DNA of 64,000 bases from Halonotius sp046719765 (GTDB lineage: Archaea > Halobacteriota > Halobacteria > Halobacteriales > Haloferacaceae): positions 1 through 64,000 of the forward strand of contig NZ_JABEBY010000004.1 of the NCBI RefSeq assembly GCF_046719765.1, given 5' to 3'. Made by a program: the position numbers and the translations under genes. Under the pieces are notes generated by a model. It ran no database searches. It saw only the letters and a program-made list of their open reading frames with translations, and was not told where the DNA came from. Each line of letters starts with the position of its first letter. Positions within the stretch are counted from its first letter, which is position 1. Positions 50,993 to 58,773 of this stretch are shown here, piece after piece.

Positions 50993-51694
50993 TTAGTTGG
51001 TGGTTTCGGCTTGGCTTTCAGCCGAATCGCCACCAGCGTCGCCGCCGTCGGCTTCGACGCCAACGGCGGTTGCCTCCGCAGCGGGCTTCTCGCCGGGTGT
51101 CGTGGGTGTACTCCCGCGGGCGAGGGCGGTCGGGCCGGTACGGGCGATCTCGATGATGCCGAACTGCCGGTAGGCGTCCAGCGCGTCTTCGATTTCGTCG
51201 TACTCGCCGGTGAGTTGGACGGTGATGGTTTCGGGGCCGGCATCCAGCGTTTCGCCGTCGTACATCTCAGTGACCGCTTGAACTTTATCGGGGTCGTCGC
51301 CGTTGACCTTCAGCAGGACAAGTTCGGAGCGAACCGGCCGGCCCTCAAGCTCGCCGACCGAGATGACCGGCTTGAGCTTGGCGAGCTGTTTTTTTGCCTG
51401 GTCGATGCCGGGTTCGGGCTCCTCGACGATGAGGGTGAGTCTGGCGTTGCCCTCGACGGTCGTCGGGCCGACCGTCAGGCTCTCGATGTTGAACTGTCGC
51501 CGCGAGAACAGCCCCGCGACCCGCGCGAGGACGCCGGGCTCGTGTTCGACGAGCGCGGAGATCATCGCCGTGCGGCTGTCGGGTTCGGCCTCGACCTCGG
51601 GATCGATCCGAATCCCTTGGCTGTTGCGCCGGCCGTCCGGGTGTGGGCGTTCCTCCGGCGGCGGCCCTTGCAGGCCCTGTTGGTTCTCACTCAT
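50993..51694 (-). CDS. ilvN: acetolactate synthase small (regulatory) subunit
   Basis: ACT-domain regulator of IlvB that confers valine sensitivity. 233 residues from the ATG at 51694 (MSENQQGLQGPPPEERPHP). ACT segment 'MISALVEHEPGVLARVAGLFSRRQFNIESLTVGPT' and 'VISVGELEGRPVRSELVLLKVNG' followed by the C-terminal domain. Disordered acidic tails on both ends. ATGA overlap with ilvB. Confidence 0.94.
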   Translation of the reverse strand: MSENQQGLQGPPPEERPHPDGRRNSQGIRIDPEVEAEPDSRTAMISALVEHEPGVLARVAGLFSRRQFNIESLTVGPTTVEGNARLTLIVEEPEPGIDQAKKQLAKLKPVISVGELEGRPVRSELVLLKVNGDDPDKVQAVTEMYDGETLDAGPETITVQLTGEYDEIEDALDAYRQFGIIEIARTGPTALARGSTPTTPGEKPAAEATAVGVEADGGDAGGDSAESQAETTN

Positions 51695-53475
51695 AGCTGA
51701 TCCTCCGAGAGGGCGAATTTGCCATTCGGTGCGCCGCTTGCGACCATCGGGTAGACGTTGGCGTCGGGATCGATGTGGAAGTCGATGACAGAGGGGCCGT
51801 CGTAGTCGAGTGCGGCTTCGACGGTGTCGGCAACCTCGTCGTAGTCGTTGACGCGCCAGCCCTTTGCGCCGAAGGCTTCGGCGAGCTTGTCGAATTCGGG
51901 CATCCAGTTGTATTCTGAGGCCATGTGACGGCCCTCGAAGAAGGCGTCCTGCCACTGGCGAACCATCCCGACGTACTCGTTGTTGAGGACGGCGACCGTG
52001 ATATCCAGGTTCTCGCGGACGGCGACCGACAGCTCCTGGATCGTCATCAGGAAGGAGCCGTCGCCGTCGAAACAGACCACGTCCTGATCGTCGTCAGCGG
52101 CGAAGCGCGCGCCGATGGTCGCCGGCAGGCCATACCCCATCGTGCCGAGCCCGTGCGAAGAGACCCACGTGCGCGGCTCGGTGAACTCCCAGTACTGGGA
52201 GGCCCACATCTGATGTTGGCCGACGCCGCTGGTGACGATGGTGTCGTCATCGGTCGCCTCGTCGAAGGCCTCGACGATGAACTCCGGGCGCAGCGGGGCG
52301 TCCTTGTCAACCGAGTAGTCCATCGGATACTCCTCTTTCCACGTCTGGCACTGCTCGCGCCACTCGCGGGCGTCGGGCTCCCGATCCATTTCTTCCGTCA
52401 GCTGGTCGAGCACCGTCCCCGCGTCGCCGATACAGGGGTAGTCGGCGTGGATATTCTTGCTGATTTCGGCGGGATCGATATCGATGTGGACGACCTCCGC
52501 TTCAGGCGCAAAGGTGTCGATGCCGCCGGTCAGGCGGTCGTCGAAGCGGGTGCCGACGCCGATCAGGCAGTCGGTGTGGGTGATCGCCATGTTGGCGTAG
52601 CCCGTCCCGTGCATGCCCGCCCACGAGAGACAGAGATCGTCGTCCTCGGGGTAGGTGCCGATGCCGGGCATCGTCGTCACGACGGGGATGCCGTGTTCTC
52701 GCGCGAACGCGCGGGCTGTCTCGCTGGCTTCGGCCTTGATAACGCCGCCGCCGAGCAACAGCAGCGGTTTTTCGGCGCGCTCGATGGCGCGGGCAGCTTC
52801 CTCAACGTTCTCCTGATCGGCCGTGGTCGGTGGCTCTTGGCCGGCCGGGAGTTCGGGCTCGCCGGGTTCGGTGTCGGTCTCCTCGAAGCTCACGTCCTTC
52901 GGGAGATCGACCAGCGTCGGGCCGGGGCGGCCGGACTCCGAGAGCGCGAACGCCTCGCCGACGGTGTCGCCGATGCTGTCGGCGGAGCTGGCGAACCAGT
53001 TGTGCTTGGTGATCGGCATCGTCACGCCGGTGGTGTCGGTCTCCTGGAAGGCGTCGGAGCCGACCATATCGCTGGGAACCTGGCCCGTCAGGGCGAGCAT
53101 GGCGTCGGAGTCCATGTTGGCGTCGGCGATGCCGGTGACGAGGTTGGTCGCGCCCGGCCCCGAGGTGGCTAAGGCGATGCCGGGTTCGTTGGCGACGACG
53201 CCGTAGGCGTCAGCCGCGTGGGCCGCGCCCTGCTCGTGGGCCATCGTGATGTGTTCGATATCGGAGTCCCACAGCGCGTCGTAGACGGGCATGATCGCCC
53301 CGCCCTGGACGCCGAAGGCGTGTTCGACGCCGCCGTTTTCGAGCGCGCGAACGATAGCCGTCGCGCCATCGGTGACGGGCGTCGCGTCGTCGGCGTCGGT
53401 CGTCGCTTCCGTGGTCGTTTCTTCGGTTGTCGATTCCTCGTCGGCGTCGGGATGTGATTTCGCTGTTTCGCTCAT
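51691..53475 (-). CDS. ilvB: acetolactate synthase large subunit
   Basis: Thiamine-diphosphate enzyme, first common step of valine/leucine/isoleucine synthesis. 594 residues. An acidic leader (~40 aa) precedes 'VEHAFGVQGGAIMPVYDALW' and the catalytic Glu in 'TMAHEQGAAHAADAYG'; FAD/ThDP regions 'LATSGPGATNLVTGIADANMDS', 'LGTMGYGLPATIGARFA', 'VVCFDGDGSFLMTIQELSVA' with 'LNNEYVGMVRQWQ'. The mRNA upstream has a ~240-base leader with a branched-chain-residue-rich frame and hairpins. Confidence 0.95.
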   Translation of the reverse strand: MSETAKSHPDADEESTTEETTTEATTDADDATPVTDGATAIVRALENGGVEHAFGVQGGAIMPVYDALWDSDIEHITMAHEQGAAHAADAYGVVANEPGIALATSGPGATNLVTGIADANMDSDAMLALTGQVPSDMVGSDAFQETDTTGVTMPITKHNWFASSADSIGDTVGEAFALSESGRPGPTLVDLPKDVSFEETDTEPGEPELPAGQEPPTTADQENVEEAARAIERAEKPLLLLGGGVIKAEASETARAFAREHGIPVVTTMPGIGTYPEDDDLCLSWAGMHGTGYANMAITHTDCLIGVGTRFDDRLTGGIDTFAPEAEVVHIDIDPAEISKNIHADYPCIGDAGTVLDQLTEEMDREPDAREWREQCQTWKEEYPMDYSVDKDAPLRPEFIVEAFDEATDDDTIVTSGVGQHQMWASQYWEFTEPRTWVSSHGLGTMGYGLPATIGARFAADDDQDVVCFDGDGSFLMTIQELSVAVRENLDITVAVLNNEYVGMVRQWQDAFFEGRHMASEYNWMPEFDKLAEAFGAKGWRVNDYDEVADTVEAALDYDGPSVIDFHIDPDANVYPMVASGAPNGKFALSEDQL

Positions 53476-53548
53476 TGGCCTGCTCCTGTTGTCGGTTGGT
53501 CGCGTGCTGTCGGTCGTGAATGCATGGTCTGCTGTCGGGTTTGTGTGA

Positions 53549-53620
53549 GTTCGACACCTGCTGGGGGTGTGGATCGAACGCCGGATGTGGGGATAAAAGG
53601 TGGAGTCGGGGTTAGACCCC
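53549..53620 (-). promoter_or_regulatory. attenuator-like hairpins in the ilvB leader
   Basis: In the mRNA sense the first hairpin is GGGG-TCTAA-CCCC (53620-53608), its loop holding the stop codon of the leader frame, followed ten bases later by a TTTT run (53598-53595). A second hairpin (53579-53549) has arms GTTCG/CGAAC and ACACC/GGTGT, ten pairs with one bulge. The order leader frame, stop-codon hairpin, T run, second hairpin resembles transcription attenuation. Function is inferred. Confidence 0.4.
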
Positions 53621-53716
53621 TACAATACCGCGTACGCCGACAGCACTGACTCGGGTGACCGCCGCGCCGAGAGGGAGTTGCTGTGGCATCGTACCCGAAG
53701 GAATGACACGGTTCAT
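53612..53716 (-). CDS. putative ilvB leader peptide rich in Val/Ile/Leu
   Basis: ATG at 53716 to TAA at 53612, 34 codons, below usual gene-size cut-offs. It holds 7 Val, 2 Ile and 2 Leu (11 of 34), concentrated in the last half: TRVSAVGVRGIVGV. An in-frame ATG at codon 10 lies about 30 bp after the CTATTATT box and could be the leaderless start, giving MPQQLPLGAAV at the N-terminus. The operon makes Val, Ile and Leu precursors, so slow decoding could sense amino-acid supply. Reality unproven. Confidence 0.45.
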   Translation of the reverse strand: MNRVIPSGTMPQQLPLGAAVTRVSAVGVRGIVGV

Positions 53717-53830
53717 AATAATAGTTACGCGTTTGCCGTGATCGGTGTGCTACTGACCACCAAGCTCCCGACGGCCTGTCGGCTGGCTGCGGCTGTCGCT
53801 CACCGGGTGCAAACGAGCAGGGGACGGACA

Positions 53831-54997
53831 TCAGACCCGTACCTCCTCTGAGTCGACCTCACTGACACCGACCTCCTCGGCGAAGCGTGCGATCACGCTG
53901 TCGGTGACCTGCTCCTTCTCGGCGCCGAACTCTTTGACGAGTTTGGTGACCGCCCGCACCTCGGAATCGCTCGGCTCGTAGTTGAGCTCTTCTAACCGCT
54001 TGCGAACCGAGTGGGTGCCGGTGTGTTTGCCGAGGACGAACTCCCGAGACGCGCCGACCATCTCGGGGGTCATCACGCCGGGTTCGAAGGTGTCGGTGTT
54101 CTCCATGACGCCCGCCGCGTGGATGCCACTTTCGTGGGCGAAGGCGTTGTCGCCGACGACGGCCTTGTTGACCGGGATCGGGATCGTCGACTTCTCCTCG
54201 ACGAGCTTCGCCAACTCGGTGATCCGGGTCGTGTCGATACCGGTATCGACGTTATAGAGGCTTTCAGCAGACATCACGACCTCCTCAAAGGCCGCGTTGC
54301 CCGCGCGTTCGCCGATGCCGTTGACCGAGACCTGCGCCTGGTGGGCACCGGCCTCGAAGCCGGCCATCGCGTTGGCGGTTGCCAGCCCGAAGTCGTCGTG
54401 GGTGTGGACGTCGATCCGGGCGTCGGTGTGTTCGCCGACGAGCCTGATGAGCTTCGCAAACCGGGTTGGGGTTGCGACGCCACAGGTGTCGGGGATGTTG
54501 ATCCAGTCGACGCCGGCCTCGCTGACGGCCTCGACGACCTCGACGAGGAACGCCTCGTTGGTGCGGGTGGCGTCCATCGGCGAGAACATGACCTCCAGGC
54601 CCGCATCGCGAACCTGCTCGACGCTTTTGACCGCGCGGGTGACTGCCTCCTCGCGGCTTGCGTGCATCGAGTCTTGGAGCTGCACGTCGCTCGTGGAAAC
54701 GAAGACGTGCACCATGTCGACGCCAGCGTCGATCGCCGCTTGGACGTCCTTCTCGACGACGCGGGCGAGCCCGCAGGTCGTCGCTGAGGTCGCCGCCGCG
54801 ATATCCGAGACGGCCTCGAACTCGGGGTCGGAGTTGACGGGGAACCCGGCCTCGATGACGTGGGTGCCCATCTCGTCGAGCAGCTCGGCGATGGCGCGTT
54901 TGTCGTTGTAATCAAACGAGGTGCGTGGTGACTGTTCGCCATCACGCAGCGTCGTGTCGAAAAGTCGTACTGACTCTATTTCGTCAGTGTTAGTCAA
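53831..54997 (-). CDS. leuA: 2-isopropylmalate synthase/(R)-citramalate synthase family (LeuA)
   Basis: Acetyl-CoA-dependent condensing enzyme of branched-chain synthesis. 388 residues from TTG at 54997 (TNTDEIESVRLFDTTLRDGEQSP). Catalytic barrel motifs: 'FDTTLRDGEQSP', 'IEAGFPVNSDPEFEAV', 'DVHTHDDFGLATANAMAG' and 'VNGIGERAGNAAFEE', then 'AFAHESGIHAAGVM' and 'LGKHTGTHSVRKRL'. It lacks the C-terminal allosteric LeuA dimer domain (usual full length ~510), so feedback may differ. Adjacent leuCD favours isopropylmalate; citramalate remains possible. The frame has no upstream ATG. Confidence 0.88.
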   Translation of the reverse strand: MTNTDEIESVRLFDTTLRDGEQSPRTSFDYNDKRAIAELLDEMGTHVIEAGFPVNSDPEFEAVSDIAAATSATTCGLARVVEKDVQAAIDAGVDMVHVFVSTSDVQLQDSMHASREEAVTRAVKSVEQVRDAGLEVMFSPMDATRTNEAFLVEVVEAVSEAGVDWINIPDTCGVATPTRFAKLIRLVGEHTDARIDVHTHDDFGLATANAMAGFEAGAHQAQVSVNGIGERAGNAAFEEVVMSAESLYNVDTGIDTTRITELAKLVEEKSTIPIPVNKAVVGDNAFAHESGIHAAGVMENTDTFEPGVMTPEMVGASREFVLGKHTGTHSVRKRLEELNYEPSDSEVRAVTKLVKEFGAEKEQVTDSVIARFAEEVGVSEVDSEEVRV

Positions 54998-55061
54998 TGT
55001 GCCCTCGAAGAACTCGATCCGCCGGGGAATCCGACGTGTCCTCCGTGTCGTGGTGAGACAT
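54990..55061 (-). CDS. upstream frame overlapping the leuA start
   Basis: ATG at 55061 to TAA at 54990, 23 codons: MSHHDTEDTSDSPADR then VLRGHID. It lies about 30 bp after the TATA-like TTTATTA, so it is the first codon of a near-leaderless message, yet it is in a different frame from leuA. Its stop overlaps the leuA TTG (TTGACTAA). A GAGG lies seven bases before the TTG. Either termination-reinitiation couples the two or the 5' end of leuA contains a frameshift. Confidence 0.45.
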   Translation of the reverse strand: MSHHDTEDTSDSPADRVLRGHID

Positions 55062-55087
55062 GTACCTACACTAAGTAGCTACCTGAG

Positions 55088-55094
55088 TAATAAA
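55088..55094 (-). promoter_or_regulatory. TATA-like box of leuA
   Basis: Minus-strand TTTATTA centred 30 bp upstream of the ATG at 55061, predicting a transcript starting about three bases before it. No better TATA box lies close to the leuA TTG, which supports transcription of the upstream frame together with leuA. Confidence 0.6.
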
Positions 55095-55163
55095 GCCATC
55101 GCTCTGGCTGGGATTGAATCGGTCAACTGTCCAGTTTGCTTTCGGGAAACTGGGTTGACATCT

Positions 55164-55397
55164 TTACTCAACACCAAACAGCACGTCTTCGAACGCGCCA
55201 TCGGAGTCACGCAGGCGTCGATCCCTGCCATCGTGATTCTGTAGGTCTTCCGGCGATAGCTCCTCGTGGGATTCCGCTGGCGTCGTCGGATCGACTCGCT
55301 CGGTCACTTCGAAGCGCTCGATTGGGCGGAATAGTCCCCATATTGCTCCGACCGAGTGAACGCACACGCCGAGCGGCGTCAAAATCAAAAATACCGG
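55164..55397 (-). pseudogene. C-terminal remnant of a family 2 glycosyltransferase
   Basis: The frame 'PVFLILTPLGVCVHSVGAIWGLFRP' followed by 'FEVTERV' matches the end of the intact glycosyltransferase at 56809-58068 ('PIYLVLTPIVVALHAVGALWGLLRP', 'FRITEKT'). In-frame TGA stands directly before the homologous part and no start or catalytic domain is present, so only the last membrane helix and tail of a former paralogue remain. Confidence 0.65.
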
Positions 55398-55490
55398 TCA
55401 GCGTAGCGGGTTCTTTCGGCGGCGATCTCACCGGCAAACATGTCGATGAGTGGTGAATGATTGAAATACATGTCTCTCTAAGCCTCTCTC

Positions 55491-56381
55491 ATGGCTCCCG
55501 GCAAGCTCCCGCGCCGAACGCTTCTCAGTTGCCTCGGTACGGCCAGCGTTGCCGGCTGTCTCGGGAACCAATCAAATAACACACTCCCTCCACCATTTGA
55601 AAACGAGGGTTCATCAGGCGACTGGCAGCTTACTGTGGATGAACAGTGGGACGAATTCGACACGGATCGCTGGGCCGTCGGCTTCATCGACCGAGCGGAG
55701 TGGATTCCGGACGATGACGCAACCGTGAGTGCTGACCATGTCCACGTCGATGACGGCAGTTGTATACTGGAGGTCGAATCGCGTGGCACAGGGCCGGATG
55801 GCTGTTTTCAAGGCGTGATCAACTCCAGCGTCGCCGGCGGAGCGAACCACCCAACGACCGGGATTCCGATTGATCCAGTTCCGGGCCAGTATATTGAAGC
55901 ACGGCTCAAACTCCCCGGTCGAACCGGCGTATTGCCTGCGTTCTGGATGCATCCAGCAAACCGAAACTGGCCACCGGAAATCGATATTGTCGAACTCTTT
56001 CAGCCGGGGGAAACTGCCCCACAAGAGGAGCGACAGCAGCTCCATATGGACGTTCACTGGAGCGAGTCAGGCCAACCGAACGACAGAGAAACGCATGAAC
56101 ACGATCCGGCCGTAGAGGAGACTGGAATCGACCTCACGGCACGCTTCAATACGTTCGGCTGTGCGTGGTTTGCAGATCGCATCGAGTGGTATTTCAATGA
56201 TAATCGCATCTACCGCCGATCAGCACCGCCGGCGATGCTGGAATCGCTCACAGCGACCGCGGCACGACCCTTTGGGCTTGTTTTCTCGAATCACGTCAAT
56301 CGGATCGGGCATGCAGACCTGACGACCAGGTGGACAGAACAACTGCACATCGAGTGGATTCGTGTATGGAAAAAACAATGA
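55491..56381 (+). CDS. secreted glycoside hydrolase family 16-like lipoprotein
   Basis: A 296-residue exported protein. Twin-arginine-like signal 'LPRRTLLSCLGTASVAGC' with lipobox Cys23. Catalytic GH16 motif Glu163-Ile-Asp165-Ile-Val-Glu168 in 'PPEIDIVELF'; beta-jelly-roll segments 'YIEARLKLPGRTGVLPAFWMHP', 'FNTFGCAWFADRIEWYFNDNRIYR' and C-terminal 'HIEWIRVWKK' match laminarinase/beta-glucanase enzymes. Base composition is lower in G+C than neighbours. Lies between the glycosyltransferase remnant and an intact glycosyltransferase; it may trim a surface polysaccharide. Confidence 0.88.
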   Translation: MAPGKLPRRTLLSCLGTASVAGCLGNQSNNTLPPPFENEGSSGDWQLTVDEQWDEFDTDRWAVGFIDRAEWIPDDDATVSADHVHVDDGSCILEVESRGTGPDGCFQGVINSSVAGGANHPTTGIPIDPVPGQYIEARLKLPGRTGVLPAFWMHPANRNWPPEIDIVELFQPGETAPQEERQQLHMDVHWSESGQPNDRETHEHDPAVEETGIDLTARFNTFGCAWFADRIEWYFNDNRIYRRSAPPAMLESLTATAARPFGLVFSNHVNRIGHADLTTRWTEQLHIEWIRVWKKQ

Positions 56382-56507
56382 TCTCTGATCTGTCGGACGG
56401 TATCAGTCAATCACTAGGTCGTTTGTCGTGGAGAACGTCGTTTTTCACATCGAAAACCCGCTGTACTGATTGTCGATCTATCCATTAGATAGCCGCTGTA
56501 CGGTTGG

Positions 56508-56516
56508 TTTATTAAT
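56508..56516 (+). promoter_or_regulatory. TATA-like box of the DUF2892 gene
   Basis: TTTATTAAT centred 26 bp upstream of the ATG at 56538, consistent with a leaderless transcript. Confidence 0.65.
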
Positions 56517-56537
56517 CTCAACGACGTAATAGGTAGT

Positions 56538-56804
56538 ATGAGCGGTCAAAAAACGAACGTTGGCCGTCGTGACCGAATCGCCCGAGTCTTATTGACACCG
56601 ATCGCTCTCGGTGCTATCCTGTGGCTCTACACGTCAGTTCCGCAGTCGTCGACGACGCTGGCGGCTATGGGCGGTCTCGGGCTGTTTGTCTTTATTTTCG
56701 TCACAAGCGCGCTGACAGGCACGTGTGGGATCTACGCTGCCCTCGGCATCGACACCTGCCGTCAGTGTGAAGCCGAGTACGCTGGCGGCGACACGTGGGG
56801 CTAA
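56538..56804 (+). CDS. DUF2892 family membrane protein
   Basis: An 88-residue protein, MSGQKTNVGRRDRIARVLLT. The 'NVGRRDRIARVLL' opening, two membrane helices and the ending 'TGTCGIYAALGIDTCRQCEAEY' are the DUF2892 pattern, often found with rhodanese or sulfur/thiol genes. Convergent with the glycosyltransferase downstream, four bases apart. Confidence 0.85.
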   Translation: MSGQKTNVGRRDRIARVLLTPIALGAILWLYTSVPQSSTTLAAMGGLGLFVFIFVTSALTGTCGIYAALGIDTCRQCEAEYAGGDTWG

Positions 56805-56808
56805 ACCG

Positions 56809-58068
56809 TTAGTCGTTCCCTGCGGCAGTCGCCTCGTCTTCTTCTATCGGTTCGTTCGGTTCCATGATCTCCGCATCGAGGTCGGGATTCAGGTCGGCGA
56901 GCGTTTCGGCACTCGCACGCTCCGGTTGGTCTTGGGTGACGCGCCCGGGTGTTTTTTCGGTGATCCTGAAATCCGTCGCCGGCCGCAGCAACCCCCACAG
57001 CGCGCCGACCGCGTGGAGTGCGACGACGATCGGCGTCAACACCAGATAGATCGGCCACACCTCGGGATACTTCTTGTATTCGATTAGCCCGGCGATCATG
57101 TAGACGAACAGCATGCTGAACAGGGCGATTGAGGTGATCTGGTAGAGCCCGTGTTGGGGCACGAACTGCGGGTACAGAAACGCCAACACCGACAACAACG
57201 GAATCACGGGCGACAGCGTCCACGTAATGATCCGGGTGAACTGGAGTGGGAGGTACCGCTTCGGCAGCCGATACATATCCTGCAGCGTCCCCGACATCCA
57301 CCGCCGTCGCTGATTGAACATCCCGCGAATCGTCGGCGGAGCCTGATTCCGAAACCGTCTGTTGAGCAGCCGGTACTCGAATTTGCCGCCCTGTTGGTCG
57401 ACGTACTTTGCCGCGCGCCAGATGTAGGTCGTATCCTCGGTGATCGTCGGCACGTCCCACGTCACCTCGGTTTCGAGTTCGTGCCGGACGGCGACCGCGC
57501 CACCCCAGGCGTAGAGCGGGTACGCCATCCGGTGGAACGCGCGCTGTTCGCGCTGGTAGCCGACCCGGAACACCTCACAGAGGTAGACCCACCACGACCC
57601 GGTTCGCAGCGGGTGCTCGCTGATCTGGATCAGATCGGCTGCCGGCAACCCCTCGAAGTTGACCATGATGCTGTCCTCGTCGAGATAGAGGATGTACTCC
57701 TGCTCGCACTCGACGTGCGTTCGTGCCCATTCGATGGCCCGACCCTTCTTTTGAGCCGCGCTCTCGAAGTCGTCGGGAACGACGTGGACAGCCGCGCCGT
57801 CGATATCCATCTCGGCTTCGGCGATCACCTTCGTCGCGCCGATCCCCTCCGGCACCGAGTTGACGGTCACCTGCACGGTCGACGGCGAGTTGTAGGTCAG
57901 AATCCGCACCTGGATGTTGTCGAGGCCGATCTCGGTCTCGTCGTCAGCCTGCCAGCCGCGGGCTAACACTGTCACCTCAAGCAGCCACCAAAACGAGGAA
58001 CCCCCATACAGCACCAGCGTCACCCAAAATACGAGTGCGATCGCTGTGCCGGCGAGCGATCCGATCAT
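56809..58068 (-). CDS. membrane family 2 glycosyltransferase
   Basis: A 419-residue processive-type glycosyltransferase. An N-terminal membrane helix (~residues 3-32); GT-A domain with 'ILYLDEDS' (Asp-x-Asp-like, 130-132), 'EVTWDVPTITEDTTYIWRA' and the acceptor motif 'RRRWMSGTLQDMYR'; three or four C-terminal membrane helices ending 'VLTPIVVALHAVGALWGLLRP'. Resembles cellulose/hyaluronan synthase-like enzymes. Product unknown. The C-terminal tail is acidic. Confidence 0.85.
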   Translation of the reverse strand: MIGSLAGTAIALVFWVTLVLYGGSSFWWLLEVTVLARGWQADDETEIGLDNIQVRILTYNSPSTVQVTVNSVPEGIGATKVIAEAEMDIDGAAVHVVPDDFESAAQKKGRAIEWARTHVECEQEYILYLDEDSIMVNFEGLPAADLIQISEHPLRTGSWWVYLCEVFRVGYQREQRAFHRMAYPLYAWGGAVAVRHELETEVTWDVPTITEDTTYIWRAAKYVDQQGGKFEYRLLNRRFRNQAPPTIRGMFNQRRRWMSGTLQDMYRLPKRYLPLQFTRIITWTLSPVIPLLSVLAFLYPQFVPQHGLYQITSIALFSMLFVYMIAGLIEYKKYPEVWPIYLVLTPIVVALHAVGALWGLLRPATDFRITEKTPGRVTQDQPERASAETLADLNPDLDAEIMEPNEPIEEDEATAAGND

Positions 58069-58275
58069 CGACTCCCTCGGTCACCCCTCTCGTGGATCGT
58101 GGCTGGTGGGCTCATTGGTCGGTGGCGGGATGGTACTCTGGCAGGGGATTCAGCAGTCGACTACTTCAACCTGCTGTAGAATCCCTGAGATGACGGTCGT
58201 TGTAAAAATGACTCGCTGGTGACCCCGTCGACACCTGCGGTCGTCCTCGAAGCGAGAATCCGTGGCGACTCTTCG

Positions 58276-58428
58276 TTAGTCGTCAGCCGGTGGTGCGATC
58301 TCTTCCGGCGATTCCGCGGCGTCGAGTTCCGGATCCTCGGCGTCGGCTGTTTCGATCGTCTCGGTTCGTGACTCCGATTCGGTCTCAACCTCATCCCAGT
58401 CGATGGCGATATCTACGTGGTGGCACAT
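58276..58428 (-). CDS. 50-residue acidic protein with MCHH start
   Basis: ATG at 58428 to TAA at 58276. Starts MCHHVDIAIDWDEVE and continues as an Asp/Glu-rich, Pro-containing tail ending 'APPADD'. Codon use is typical of the genome. The Cys-His-His opening could bind metal. No family can be assigned. It lies 207 bp from the glycosyltransferase on the same strand. Confidence 0.5.
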   Translation of the reverse strand: MCHHVDIAIDWDEVETESESRTETIETADAEDPELDAAESPEEIAPPADD

Positions 58429-58480
58429 GACAACACATGACACGGGCTCGATGGATAAAAATCCTCGGTTGTGTCATCCG

Positions 58481-58660
58481 CTACCGCCACGGCGACCGAC
58501 GAGAGGGGCTTGCGTGAATAAACCCGTCCCCGATGACCGCCTGTAACACCTGCTTGAATGCAAGCCCGGCGATGAGCCCGAAGAGTACCATCACGACCGT
58601 CGATTGGAGCTTCAGCAGCAGCTGTTGCTCGGCGGGCACCGCGAGGAGTGTTGCAAACAT
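58481..58660 (-). CDS. 59-residue membrane protein
   Basis: ATG at 58660 to TAG at 58481. An N-terminal amphipathic part (MFATLLAVPAEQQLLLKLQ) is followed by a membrane helix 'VVMVLFGLIAGLAFKQVL' and a short basic tail. GC-rich third positions argue for coding. Function unknown; the gene ends 52 bp before the small MCHH gene and may be co-transcribed with it. Confidence 0.5.
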   Translation of the reverse strand: MFATLLAVPAEQQLLLKLQSTVVMVLFGLIAGLAFKQVLQAVIGDGFIHASPSRRSPWR

Positions 58661-58773
58661 ATCTGTTCTTCGAGCTCAACAGATAAATCACTGTGGATTG
58701 GTAGCATGTCTCACGAAACGCACAGCATCGCAACGATCACAACCGGTATGCCGGCGGCGACCGACAGACAAGT

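Larger units (their letters stand above)
53476..53830. other. 355-bp leuA-ilvB spacer with leader features
   Basis: No standard-length gene. On the minus strand it contains an AT-rich box CTATTATT just left of 53716, a 34-codon frame (53716-53612), a hairpin with T run (53620-53595) and a larger hairpin (53579-53549) before ilvB. This layout implies that ilvB-ilvN-ilvC-leuC-leuD can be transcribed separately from leuA. The part from 53740 to 53830 holds no visible feature. Confidence 0.6.

Noticed and set aside
53549..53579. Considered as a simple intrinsic terminator of leuA
   Set aside because: The hairpin is 250 bp beyond the leuA stop, is not followed by a T run, and lies in the ilvB leader, so a leader role fits better.
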